Assembly (NCBI GenBank): GCA_000432895.1
Contig: FR889367.1
Coordinates: 5,442-14,347 of the forward strand
Direction: 5' to 3'
Origin: Firmicutes bacterium CAG:449
Lineage (GTDB): Bacteria; Bacillota_I; Bacilli_A; RFN20; CAG-449
DNA length: 8,906 nt
The number at the start of each line of letters is the position of its first letter. Within the stretch, counting starts at the first letter, position 1. The position numbers were made by a program, and so were the translations under genes. A model generated the notes under the pieces. It was not told the origin of the DNA. It saw nothing but the letters and a program-made list of their open reading frames with translations, and ran no database searches. Positions 1 through 6,371 of this stretch are shown here, in pieces.

Positions 1-26
1 AAATTTAAAATAAATTCAGAAAACAT
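1..26 (-). CDS. rseP: Start of a gene cut by the left edge, probably site-2 protease RseP
   Basis: Only the first eight codons and two further bases are visible, reading MFSEFILN. The start is convincing: a GGAGAG Shine-Dalgarno sits five to six bases upstream inside the end of dxr, and the ATG follows the dxr stop after a single base (TAA-T-ATG). The visible residues are mostly hydrophobic, which suits the first membrane segment of an intramembrane zinc metalloprotease, but eight residues cannot identify a family. The name rests on gene order: in Firmicutes, rseP (M50 protease, RasP in Bacillus) normally follows cdsA and dxr. The start is well supported; the identity is an inference from synteny. 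Confidence 0.55.
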
Positions 27-27
27 A

Positions 28-1170
28 TTACTCTCCTCTATAAATTGATAAGGCAGTCTTTTCTGCCCAGTCATTAATTCTTATTAAATCATCTAAAGTA
101 GGATTTTGTTCCACTTGATGCAAAGACATTACTTTCATAATTATTTTTTCAATATCTAGAAATTTTATTTTATTTTCTCTAAATAAACGATTAGCAACTT
201 CATTACTAGCATTTAATACACATCCCATTGAACCACCAATTAATAAAGCTTTTTTAGCAAATTCAACACAAGGATAACGCTTATTATCATATTTTCTAAA
301 ATGTAAAGTTGCTAAATCTTCTAAAGACAAATCCTTCACATCTACATTATGATAATTTCCTTCATATAAAGCATAAGAAATAGGTATACACATATCAGCT
401 GGTCCTAAATCAGCATGGTAAGAATGATCAACTAATTTAATTAATGAATGAATCACAGATTCATCGTGCAACAATACTTTTATTTTTTCTAAAGGAAAAT
501 GAAATAAATAATAAGCTTCCATAATTTCAAATCCTTTATTCATCATCGTAGCCGAATCAATAGTAATTTTACTACCCATTTTCCAAGATGGATGTTTTAA
601 TGCTTGTTCAACAGTAACATTTTCTAATTGGTCTCTTTTTAAATCTCTAAAAGAACCACCAGAAGCAGTAATAATTATTTCATCAACTTCTTGAAGGGAG
701 TGTTCTTTTAATAACTTATAAATAGCCACATGTTCACTATCAATTGGATATAACTTACCATAACCAGCTTTTAATAAATTATTAATTAATTCACCGCCAA
801 CTACTAAAGATTCTTTATTAGCAAGAGCGCATATTAAATTCTTTTTTAAAGTATGAACAGTGGGTTCAAGTCCAACAAATCCAACTAAAGCATTAACCAC
901 AATATCTACTTCACAAGCATCAATTAAATCTATTAAACAATTTCTACCAGTAAAAACAATATAATTTGGATGATTTTTTTTAAACATATTTGCTTTTTCA
1001 TTATCTTGTATAGCAATATATTTAATAGAAGGATAATCTTTTAAAATATTTTCTAATAAATCAATTCTATTATTTAATGCAACTGAAACAATTTCAAAAT
1101 TATTTTTACTTACTTTACAAACATTTTGTCCAATTGAACCAGTTACACCTAGTACACATAACTTTTTCAT
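28..1170 (-). CDS. dxr: 1-deoxy-D-xylulose 5-phosphate reductoisomerase (Dxr/IspC)
   Basis: This enzyme catalyses the first committed step of the MEP isoprenoid pathway, the NADPH-dependent rearrangement and reduction of DXP to 2-C-methyl-D-erythritol 4-phosphate in the cytosol. The 380-residue length is normal for the family. The N-terminal Rossmann motif GVTGSIG lies at residues 8-14 and ANKES at 117-121. The metal site is visible as DSEH (D144, E146) and in MNKGFEIMEA (N211, K212, E215); TASGGSF (168-174) and HPSW (193-196) belong to the substrate pocket and flexible loop. LGPADMCIPISYAL near 255-268 matches the conserved core. The ATG overlaps the cdsA stop by one base (TAATG), so translation is probably coupled. 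The Shine-Dalgarno is GGGGTGAT, pairing with the distal part of the anti-SD rather than the usual GGAGG core. The gene belongs to the uppS-cdsA-dxr-rseP unit, and its product feeds undecaprenyl carrier synthesis by UppS. Confidence 0.97.
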   Translation of the reverse strand: MKKLCVLGVTGSIGQNVCKVSKNNFEIVSVALNNRIDLLENILKDYPSIKYIAIQDNEKANMFKKNHPNYIVFTGRNCLIDLIDACEVDIVVNALVGFVGLEPTVHTLKKNLICALANKESLVVGGELINNLLKAGYGKLYPIDSEHVAIYKLLKEHSLQEVDEIIITASGGSFRDLKRDQLENVTVEQALKHPSWKMGSKITIDSATMMNKGFEIMEAYYLFHFPLEKIKVLLHDESVIHSLIKLVDHSYHADLGPADMCIPISYALYEGNYHNVDVKDLSLEDLATLHFRKYDNKRYPCVEFAKKALLIGGSMGCVLNASNEVANRLFRENKIKFLDIEKIIMKVMSLHQVEQNPTLDDLIRINDWAEKTALSIYRGE

Positions 1171-2162
1171 TAAGAAATCACCCCAAAAATTGGATTATAA
1201 TAAATAAAGGTAATAAGAATAGCTGTTAAAGTCGAAGTCATCAAAATTGAATCAAAACGATCTAAAATTCCTCCGTGCCCAGGAAGAATATTTCCAAAAT
1301 CTTTTATATTATAATATCTTTTAATTGAAGAAAACATTAAATCACCTAAAACTGAAGCGAGTCCTAAAATAAGCGAAATAATAATAATATAATACCAATG
1401 TTCAATATCTATGATGCCTTTTAAAACTGGAGTAGAAAAAACTCCATCACAAATAAAAGCAAAAGTAGAAGTTAAAATAGTTGAAAAAATTAATCCACCA
1501 ACAAACCCTTCCCAAGTCTTTTTTGGTGAAATTACAGGAGCCATTTTATGTTTACCAAATAAAACACCTGTAAAATAAGCAAAAATATCATTTAACATTG
1601 TTCCACATGCAATAAAAAATATTAATAAACAAGTAGAATACCTACTAGTATAATTAAATTCATCAGGAGATAAAGCATCTGGACAAAATCTTAAAAACAA
1701 GATTGATTGACCCGCAAATCCTAAAAATAAACTCATTGAAAATAAATAGAAAATATCTTGAATATCAGTTTTTTGTGAGACAATCGAAGATAAAAATAAG
1801 ATTGCTATTAAAAATCCTACACCCATAGTAGAAATTCTAATATCATACATTAAAAATGTTCCAGTTTCCACTATATATGTAGCCGCTTGATTTTGTACCG
1901 AGCTATCTTTTTGAAAGAAAACCCAAAAGACAAATGAATAAGTAAATATATACATTAAAATCTTTAAAACTAAAGGATACTTTTTTCCTGTACTTTTAAG
2001 TACTTCATATAAGCCAACTCCAATAATTACAAAGACAATTGCCACAAAAAACCAATCACCAAAAATAACGCATGGTAAGACAACTAAAGCCATTACAATC
2101 GCGGTAATTATTCTTGTTTTCATTGATTTTTGTGTATCAGAAGATATTTTATTCATTTCCAT
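1170..2162 (-). CDS. cdsA: Phosphatidate cytidylyltransferase (CDP-diglyceride synthase)
   Basis: This integral membrane enzyme makes CDP-diacylglycerol from CTP and phosphatidic acid, the branch point of phospholipid synthesis. The family signature is complete near the C-terminus: S278-S279-I-K281-R282, K287-D288, then the H296-G-G and D301-R-F-D304 metal-binding stretch. SPKKTWEG (212-219) is another hallmark. About eight hydrophobic segments are visible, roughly at 16-33, 36-54, 66-83, 113-127, 137-157, 177-200, 258-275 and 307-325, with one more probable at 221-240. At 330 residues it is longer than many homologues (around 260-285); the extra length is in loops near 84-110 and 160-175. 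The ATG at 2162 is chosen because GGAGG lies eight bases upstream. The open frame extends nine codons further up with no ribosome site there, and the next Met (third codon) would be too far from the SD. It starts one base after the uppS stop (TAG-T-ATG). Confidence 0.95.
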   Translation of the reverse strand: MEMNKISSDTQKSMKTRIITAIVMALVVLPCVIFGDWFFVAIVFVIIGVGLYEVLKSTGKKYPLVLKILMYIFTYSFVFWVFFQKDSSVQNQAATYIVETGTFLMYDIRISTMGVGFLIAILFLSSIVSQKTDIQDIFYLFSMSLFLGFAGQSILFLRFCPDALSPDEFNYTSRYSTCLLIFFIACGTMLNDIFAYFTGVLFGKHKMAPVISPKKTWEGFVGGLIFSTILTSTFAFICDGVFSTPVLKGIIDIEHWYYIIIISLILGLASVLGDLMFSSIKRYYNIKDFGNILPGHGGILDRFDSILMTSTLTAILITFIYYNPIFGVIS

Positions 2163-2163
2163 A

Positions 2164-2877
2164 CTAATAACCTCCAAAACGACGATCACGCTTTGTATAT
2201 TCTTCTAAAACATTTAAAAATTGTTTCTTTTTAAAATCAGGCCAATAATCATCAATAAAAATTAATTCTGCATAAGCCATTTGCCATAACACAAAATTTG
2301 ATATTCTTTGTTCACCAGATGTTCTAACCATCACATCAACATCCATAAGGCCTTCACTCATTAAATTATCATTAACCAATTTTTCATTAATATCATTTAA
2401 AGAAATTTCATTATTTTTCACCTTTTCAGCTATTTTTTTGCATGCAGAAGTAATATCATCTCTCCCACCATAATTTAAACAAATGTTCAAAATAATTTTA
2501 TCATTATTTTTAGTTAATTCTTTAGCCTTTTTAATATATTCTTGTGTTGATTGAGGAAGTCTAGATAAAGTTCCCATTACTAAAACTTTACAGCCCTTCT
2601 TATTTAATTCTACGATATCTTTTTGAAAAAATTCATCGAATAAAGAAAATAAATAATCAATTTCTTTTTGATCTCTTTTCCAATTTTCAGTTGAAAAACA
2701 AAATAAAGTCATTACTTTTATATTATAATCTAGACATAATTGTAATGTTTCTCTAATTCTTTTAACGCCTTCACGATGACCATAACTTCTAGGCATAAAT
2801 CTTTTTTTTGCCCATCGTCCATTACCATCCATAATGAAAGCAATATGATTTATTGGTTTATAATTTATTTTATTCAT
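2164..2877 (-). CDS. uppS: Undecaprenyl diphosphate synthase (cis-prenyltransferase)
   Basis: UppS condenses eight isopentenyl diphosphates onto farnesyl diphosphate to give the C55 lipid carrier for peptidoglycan and wall polymers; it is peripheral to the membrane. All family blocks are present in 237 residues, a normal length. HIAFIMDGNGRWA carries the catalytic Asp at 17. SYGHREG (31-37) and FSTENW (61-66) follow. The diphosphate-binding RTSGEQRISN block runs from R185 to N194 and continues into LWQMAYAEL. The C-terminus has RRFGG. The first gene after a strong terminator, it has its own TATAAT element and heads the envelope/lipid operon. Its Shine-Dalgarno (AAGGAG) is ten bases from the ATG and lies inside a perfect inverted repeat (see the separate entry). 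It ends in TAG, one base before cdsA. Confidence 0.97.
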   Translation of the reverse strand: MNKINYKPINHIAFIMDGNGRWAKKRFMPRSYGHREGVKRIRETLQLCLDYNIKVMTLFCFSTENWKRDQKEIDYLFSLFDEFFQKDIVELNKKGCKVLVMGTLSRLPQSTQEYIKKAKELTKNNDKIILNICLNYGGRDDITSACKKIAEKVKNNEISLNDINEKLVNDNLMSEGLMDVDVMVRTSGEQRISNFVLWQMAYAELIFIDDYWPDFKKKQFLNVLEEYTKRDRRFGGY

Positions 2878-2896
2878 TTAAGGACGTCTCCTTAAA
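2877..2896 (-). promoter_or_regulatory. Hairpin covering the uppS ribosome binding site
   Basis: A perfect 8-base inverted repeat, TTTAAGGA / TCCTTAAA with the four-base loop GACG, spans the stretch just upstream of uppS. In the RNA its 5' arm holds most of the AAGGAG Shine-Dalgarno and its 3' arm ends on the first base of the start codon. If folded, it would hide the ribosome site. The stem is mostly A-U, so it may be only marginally stable. A transcript starting about seven bases after the -10 would begin at or inside the 5' arm, so exact start choice could decide whether the hairpin forms. The repeat is seen directly; a regulatory role is inference. Confidence 0.5.
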
Positions 2897-2900
2897 TAAA

Positions 2901-2929
2901 ATTATACAAGTTTAATAAAATGAAAAAAA
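2901..2929 (-). promoter_or_regulatory. Candidate promoter of the uppS-cdsA-dxr-rseP operon
   Basis: A consensus -10 TATAAT lies at 2901-2906, 24 bases upstream of the uppS ATG and just after the frr terminator. With a 17-base spacer the -35 would be 2924-2929, which reads TTTTTT and falls in the terminator U-tract, so the -35 match is poor. There is no properly spaced extended TG. The predicted start near 2893-2895 gives a leader of fewer than 20 nt. Position after a strong terminator and before a four-gene unit supports a promoter here, but the weak -35 limits confidence. Confidence 0.5.
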
Positions 2930-2954
2930 GAAAGAAACTGAAGTTTCTTCCTTT
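2923..2954 (-). terminator. Intrinsic terminator after frr
   Basis: In the minus-strand RNA, AAAGGAAGAAAC pairs with GUUUCUUUCUUU (12 pairs including one G-U) around a UUCA tetraloop closed by C-G. The U-run continues for four bases beyond the stem. It lies about 45 bases downstream of the frr stop. This is a textbook Rho-independent terminator and marks the end of the pyrH-frr unit, separating it from uppS. The reverse strand could also fold, but no plus-strand gene needs it. Confidence 0.85.
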
Positions 2955-2998
2955 ATTTTGATAATTTTAAATACAAAGTTAAACTAATTGTTAAATTT

Positions 2999-3550
2999 TT
3001 AAATAGTCATAATATCTTTTTCTTTTAAAGCATAGACTTCATCAATTTTTTTAATATAATTATCAGTTAACTTTTGAATTTCTTGTTCTTCAAGTTTTCT
3101 AGAATCTTCAGTAAAAGAATTATCTTTTTTTACTTCATCCATAGCTTCACGACGAACATTTCTAATTGCAACTTTACTATCTTCAGCATATTTTTTTGCA
3201 AGCTTAGCAAGATCTCTTCTTCTATCTTCTGTTAGAGGTGGAATTACAAGTCTAATTGCAGTACCATCATTGATTGGATTTAAACCTAAATCAGAAGCAT
3301 TAATAGCGCCAACAATAGCTTTTAAATCATTTCTATCATAAGGTTTAATTAATAATTGTCTTGGTTCAGGAATTGTAATTGAAGATAATTGATTAATTGG
3401 AGTCATTGAACCATAATAATCAATTTCAATACGGTCAAGCATTGAAGTTGCAGCACGACCAGTTCTTAAAGTATGATAATTACTTTTTAAAGATTCAACG
3501 GTCTTTTCCATTTTTTCTTCTGCTTCTAATAAAATAATATCGTCTTCCAT
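2999..3550 (-). CDS. frr: Ribosome recycling factor (RRF)
   Basis: RRF works with EF-G to split the post-termination ribosome and release mRNA and tRNA. The protein is 183 residues, close to the usual 185. Domain I is the long coiled three-helix bundle formed by both ends: the N-terminal part carries LRTGRA at 28-33, and the C-terminal part carries AIRNVRREA around 128-136 with the conserved Arg (R130). Domain II is the small beta/alpha insert between, including IPEPRQLLIKPYD (60-72) and LNPINDGTAIRLVIPPLTE (90-108). The ATG at 3550 is preferred over an in-frame ATG 39 bases upstream inside pyrH. MEDDIILLEAEEKMEK aligns with family N-termini, and GAGGAG lies just upstream, encoded by the last codons of pyrH. 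It starts one base after the pyrH stop (TAA-C-ATG), so coupling is likely. Confidence 0.97.
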   Translation of the reverse strand: MEDDIILLEAEEKMEKTVESLKSNYHTLRTGRAATSMLDRIEIDYYGSMTPINQLSSITIPEPRQLLIKPYDRNDLKAIVGAINASDLGLNPINDGTAIRLVIPPLTEDRRRDLAKLAKKYAEDSKVAIRNVRREAMDEVKKDNSFTEDSRKLEEQEIQKLTDNYIKKIDEVYALKEKDIMTI

Positions 3551-3551
3551 G

Positions 3552-4277
3552 TTATTCTCCTCTTTTAATTGTTGTACCAATATTTTCACCCATAATTACA
3601 CGATGAAAGTTTTGATAATCTACCATATTAAACACTCTTAATTCAATATTAGTATTCATACATAATGATAAAGCAGTATTGTCCATAACTTCAAGGTCTT
3701 TTTGTAACATTTCTTTATAAGTTAATGAAGAATAAAATTCTGCATTAGGATTTTTTCTAGGATCACAAGAATAAACACCATCAACACCATTTTTAGCCAT
3801 TAAGATAGCTTCACAATTTAATTCATTAGCTCTTAATGCTGCAGTTGTATCGGTAGTAAAATAAGGATTTCCTGTTCCTCCACCAAAAATAATAACTCTG
3901 CCTTTAGCTAAATGAGATTCCGCTTTTCTTTTAATATAAGGTTCTGCGACTTGTTTCATTTCTATGGAAGTCATTACTCTTGTATCCATACCATTATTTT
4001 CTAAAGCAGATTGTAAAGCTAAAGCATTGATAATTGTTGCAAGCATTCCCATATAATCTGCTGTTGATTTTTCAATTCCAATAGTTTCAGCAAGTCTACC
4101 ACGCCAAATATTTCCACCACCACAAACAATACAAACTTGAACACCCATATCAACCATTTCTTTAATAGCTAAAGAAACTTTATTTAAATTTGTTGCTCCT
4201 AATATTGCATTATCTTGATGGTCTGATAACGCTTCACCACTTAATTTAACTAAAACCCTTTTATATTTTGGTACCAT
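3552..4277 (-). CDS. pyrH: Uridylate kinase (UMP kinase)
   Basis: PyrH phosphorylates UMP to UDP with ATP; the bacterial enzyme is a hexamer of the amino acid kinase fold, unrelated to eukaryotic UMP/CMP kinase. Visible motifs in the 241 residues are KLSGEAL (11-17, phosphate-binding Lys11), CGGGNIWRG (52-60), the [11 protein letters not shown] segment (71-81, UMP site), [19 protein letters not shown] (132-150, active-site loop) and VDGVY (165-169). The length is normal. The start at 4277 has GAGGAG six bases upstream and begins directly with the first beta strand; a longer frame with an ATG at 4304 would start inside the preceding terminator and has no ribosome site. No promoter is evident between the tsf terminator and this gene, so expression probably depends on read-through. 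Confidence 0.97.
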   Translation of the reverse strand: MVPKYKRVLVKLSGEALSDHQDNAILGATNLNKVSLAIKEMVDMGVQVCIVCGGGNIWRGRLAETIGIEKSTADYMGMLATIINALALQSALENNGMDTRVMTSIEMKQVAEPYIKRKAESHLAKGRVIIFGGGTGNPYFTTDTTAALRANELNCEAILMAKNGVDGVYSCDPRKNPNAEFYSSLTYKEMLQKDLEVMDNTALSLCMNTNIELRVFNMVDYQNFHRVIMGENIGTTIKRGE

Positions 4278-4294
4278 TTTTAACTCCTCTTTTG

Positions 4295-4322
4295 AAAAAA
4301 GCACTCAAATAAAGAGTGCTTT
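4295..4322 (-). terminator. Intrinsic terminator/attenuator between tsf and pyrH
   Basis: The minus-strand RNA folds AAAGCACUC / GAGUGCUUU (9 perfect pairs) around the loop UUUAUUU, and the U-run extends three bases past the stem. It starts four bases after the tsf stop. Only 17 bases separate its end from the pyrH ATG, leaving no room for a promoter, so it is likely a partial terminator. It would set a higher level for rpsB-tsf than for pyrH-frr. A terminator at this junction is also found in other Firmicutes. Confidence 0.8.
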
Positions 4323-4326
4323 AAAA

Positions 4327-5193
4327 TTATTGCATTTGTTTTTGAACTTCTTCAGCAAAGTTTTCTACACGTTTTGCAATACCTTCACCAGTTTCATAAC
4401 GAATGAATGTATTAACAGTTAAATTATTTTTCTTTAAATAAGCACCAACTTTTGTACCTGGTTCAAGTAAATAATCTTGTTCAACTAAAACTGATTCAGC
4501 AAAATATTTGCTAACTTTACCTTTAATAATGTTTTCTAAAACATTAGCAGGTTTTCCTTTTAATTTTTCATCAGTTTTGCTAGCTTCCATTTGAATAGCT
4601 GTTTCATTAGCAATAGCTTCTGCAGGAATATCATTTGTAGTAATATATACAGGTTTATTAGCAGCAATATGCATTGATAAACCTTGAGCTGCTTCATTAT
4701 TAACACCATCTAAAAGTGTTAAAACTGAAATTTTTCCACCCATATGAATGTATGTACCAAATGATTGATTTTCATTTTTATGTAAAATTTCAAATCTTCT
4801 TAAATCAAGTTTTTCACCGATTTTAACTGTTGCACTTGTAAATAAATCAGCTGTTAAAGCTTTACCTTCTTCAAGTGAAGCTGGTTTTTTACTGAGTAAT
4901 AATTCAGCAACTTCATTAACTAATGCTTTAAAAGCATCTGATTTAGCAACAAAGTCTGTTTCAGAGTTAACTTCAACAATAATTGCATCATCACCATTTG
5001 CTAATGCAAGTGTTGTACCTTCAGCAGCAATTCTACTTGATTTCTTTGCAGCTTTAGCAATACCTTTTTCTCTTAACCAATCACAAGCAGCTTCAAGATT
5101 GTTATTTGTTTCTTCTAAAGCTTTTTTGCAATCAGTCATTCCAGCACCAGTACGATCTCTTAATTCTTTAATTAATGCTACGTTTAATGCCAT
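4327..5193 (-). CDS. tsf: Elongation factor Ts
   Basis: EF-Ts is the guanine nucleotide exchange factor that regenerates EF-Tu-GTP. The 288-residue length is typical. The N-terminal UBA-like domain is plain (ALIKELRDRTGAGMTDCKKAL, about residues 6-26, followed by LEAACDWLREKG). The EF-Tu contact loop NSETDFVAKSDAFKAL is at 76-91, with D80-F81 inserting into EF-Tu. The two core subdomains and a coiled segment fill the rest. The Shine-Dalgarno AAGGAG is formed by the last two codons of rpsB, and only two bases separate the rpsB stop from this ATG, so S2 and EF-Ts translation is probably coupled, as in most bacteria. A terminator follows immediately. Confidence 0.98.
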   Translation of the reverse strand: MALNVALIKELRDRTGAGMTDCKKALEETNNNLEAACDWLREKGIAKAAKKSSRIAAEGTTLALANGDDAIIVEVNSETDFVAKSDAFKALVNEVAELLLSKKPASLEEGKALTADLFTSATVKIGEKLDLRRFEILHKNENQSFGTYIHMGGKISVLTLLDGVNNEAAQGLSMHIAANKPVYITTNDIPAEAIANETAIQMEASKTDEKLKGKPANVLENIIKGKVSKYFAESVLVEQDYLLEPGTKVGAYLKKNNLTVNTFIRYETGEGIAKRVENFAEEVQKQMQ

Positions 5194-5195
5194 AA

Positions 5196-6215
5196 TTACT
5201 CCTTATTTTCTTCAACAGTAGTTTCTTCTTTTGCTTCTACTGGAGCAGCTTCTGTAGCTTCTTCAGCTACCTTTTTTTGGACAAATTTATTAGGTTTTCT
5301 ATTTGTTTTCTTTTTTGCAGATTGAGAATCTTCTCTTGATTTTTGTCTAATTTGTCTTAATTCTTCAGCTTTATCAGCAGTTGATAATGCATCAGCCATT
5401 GAAACTTCATCTTCACTTGCAACATTATAAGCATAAGATAATGTTCCACCTTTAGCTTCAACAACAGCATCTGCTAAAATACCACAAATTAATTGAACTG
5501 ACTTAGTTGCATCATCATTTGCTGGAATTCCATAATTCACTTCATCTGGATCAGCATTTGTATCAAGTAAACCAAATACAGGGATATTTAATTTCTTTGC
5601 TTCAAGAACTGCATTGTGTTCAAGTTTTGGATCAACAACAACAACAGCATTTGGAACTTTTCTCATTTCCGCAATACCTTCTAAGTTCTTTAATAATTTT
5701 TCTTTTTCTTTTCTTAATAAAACAGCTTCTTTCTTTGGCATATTGTCAAATGAGCCATCTTCTTCCATTGTCTTTAAGTCATTTAAATATCTAATTCTTT
5801 TTTGAATTGTTTTGAAGTTAGTTAATGTTCCACCTAACCAACGATTAACAACATAGAAAGAACCTGATCTTAAAGCTTCTTCTTTAATAACTTCTTTAAC
5901 TTGTGGTTTTGTACCAACAAATAAAACTTTTCCACCATCAGCAACAATTTTCTTTAAAGCTAAATATGCTTCTTGTAATTTGCTTGCAGTTAAAGTTAAG
6001 TCAATAATATGAACACCATTTTTTGAACCAAAAATATATTTGTTCATTTTTGGATTCCATTTACGTGTTTGATGTCCAAAGTGAGCACCATGCTCTAATA
6101 ATTTTTTTGTGGAAACTACTGGATCTTCATCAGTATGCATAATTGTTCCCATAATTGCATCAGCTTTTGCAGCCAATTCGTCTGTCATAACGACATCTTT
6201 AATTTCTTCACTCAT
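5196..6215 (-). CDS. rpsB: Small ribosomal subunit protein uS2 with N- and C-terminal extensions
   Basis: uS2 binds the back of the 30S subunit between head and body, near the mRNA exit and the S1 site. The core, about residues 33-256, is canonical: STKKLLEHGAHFGHQTRKWNPK (35-56), IFGSKNGVHIIDL (61-73), FVGTKPQ (99-105), NRWLGGTLTNF (124-134), VVVVDPKLEHNAV (191-203) and GLLDTNADPDEVNYGIPANDDA (215-236). At 339 residues it is about 90-100 longer than the usual S2. A 32-residue acidic stretch precedes the core. An 83-residue tail follows it, with a basic patch (KKKTNRKPNKFVQKK, 301-315) and then an acidic Glu/Ala/Thr-rich end. The start is firm: AAGGAGG lies eight bases upstream of the ATG. 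The gene has its own promoter and a long leader. Confidence 0.97.
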   Translation of the reverse strand: MSEEIKDVVMTDELAAKADAIMGTIMHTDEDPVVSTKKLLEHGAHFGHQTRKWNPKMNKYIFGSKNGVHIIDLTLTASKLQEAYLALKKIVADGGKVLFVGTKPQVKEVIKEEALRSGSFYVVNRWLGGTLTNFKTIQKRIRYLNDLKTMEEDGSFDNMPKKEAVLLRKEKEKLLKNLEGIAEMRKVPNAVVVVDPKLEHNAVLEAKKLNIPVFGLLDTNADPDEVNYGIPANDDATKSVQLICGILADAVVEAKGGTLSYAYNVASEDEVSMADALSTADKAEELRQIRQKSREDSQSAKKKTNRKPNKFVQKKVAEEATEAAPVEAKEETTVEENKE

Positions 6216-6327
6216 TTAGTGAACCTCCTTTTGGTTAATATCCTCCTTCATTTCTAACATCCCAACCAATTTGGACCATAGGATGAATTCATGAAGTGTG
6301 TATTTGCTCTAAAAATTTCCATGAGCC
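6216..6327 (-). ncRNA. Candidate structured leader of rpsB (possible S2 autoregulatory element)
   Basis: From the predicted start near 6326 to the ATG there are about 110 untranslated bases, the longest leader in the window. Two nested helices are visible in the RNA. CUUCAU (6291-6296) pairs with AUGAAG (6246-6251), and CAUCC (6281-6285) with GGAUG (6258-6262), enclosing an 18-base loop. Within that loop UUGGUU (6264-6269) is perfectly complementary to AACCAA (6231-6236) directly before the real Shine-Dalgarno, so a pseudoknot is possible. A second AAGGAGG (6242-6248) overlaps the 3' arm of the outer helix and has no start codon at a usable distance. S2 represses its own operon through the rpsB 5' UTR in E. 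coli; extension to this sequence is inference. CCAA (6271-6274) could alternatively pair with UUGG (6262-6265). Confidence 0.55.
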
Positions 6328-6332
6328 ATTTA

Positions 6333-6361
6333 ATAATAGCAAATAAAAAGAAAAATAACAA
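6333..6361 (-). promoter_or_regulatory. Promoter of rpsB-tsf
   Basis: A -35 TTGTTA (6356-6361) is followed after exactly 17 bases by -10 TATTAT (6333-6338), preceded by an extended-10 TGC (6339-6341). This is the best sigma-70/SigA-type promoter in the window and starts transcription near 6326. It lies ten bases after the xerC stop, with no terminator between, so xerC read-through may add to rpsB mRNA. A 7-base inverted repeat (TATTTGC, 6339-6345; GCAAATA, 6301-6307) flanks the -10; its meaning is unknown. Confidence 0.75.
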
Positions 6362-6371
6362 GAAAAATTAA

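Noticed and set aside
5633..5648. Short CAA/GTT triplet run that looks like a microsatellite
   Set aside because: It encodes the conserved VVVVD strand of S2 using repeated GTT codons; no evidence of a functional repeat.
5507..5805. Two overlapping plus-strand open frames within rpsB
   Set aside because: They are antisense shadows of a highly conserved gene, rich in Leu/Phe/Ser/Gln as expected from reversed AT-rich codons, with no promoter or SD seen.
6216..6240. A mini-frame from an ATT codon behind the upper AAGGAGG, ending in TAA directly before the rpsB ATG
   Set aside because: ATT is a rare start and the spacing from the SD is about two bases, too short for initiation.
6254..6322. A 22-codon open frame in the rpsB leader (M at 6322, TAG at 6254), encoding MEIFRANTHFMNSSYGPNWLG plus a final Cys
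   Set aside because: It has no Shine-Dalgarno, starts only a few bases after the predicted transcription start, and overlaps the leader helices. Without conservation data it is better explained as chance within structured RNA.
6301..6345. Inverted repeat TATTTGC / GCAAATA around the rpsB -10, as a possible repressor operator
   Set aside because: The half-sites are only seven bases, 31 bases apart and AT-rich; chance is likely and no regulator gene is nearby. It is mentioned only under the promoter entry.
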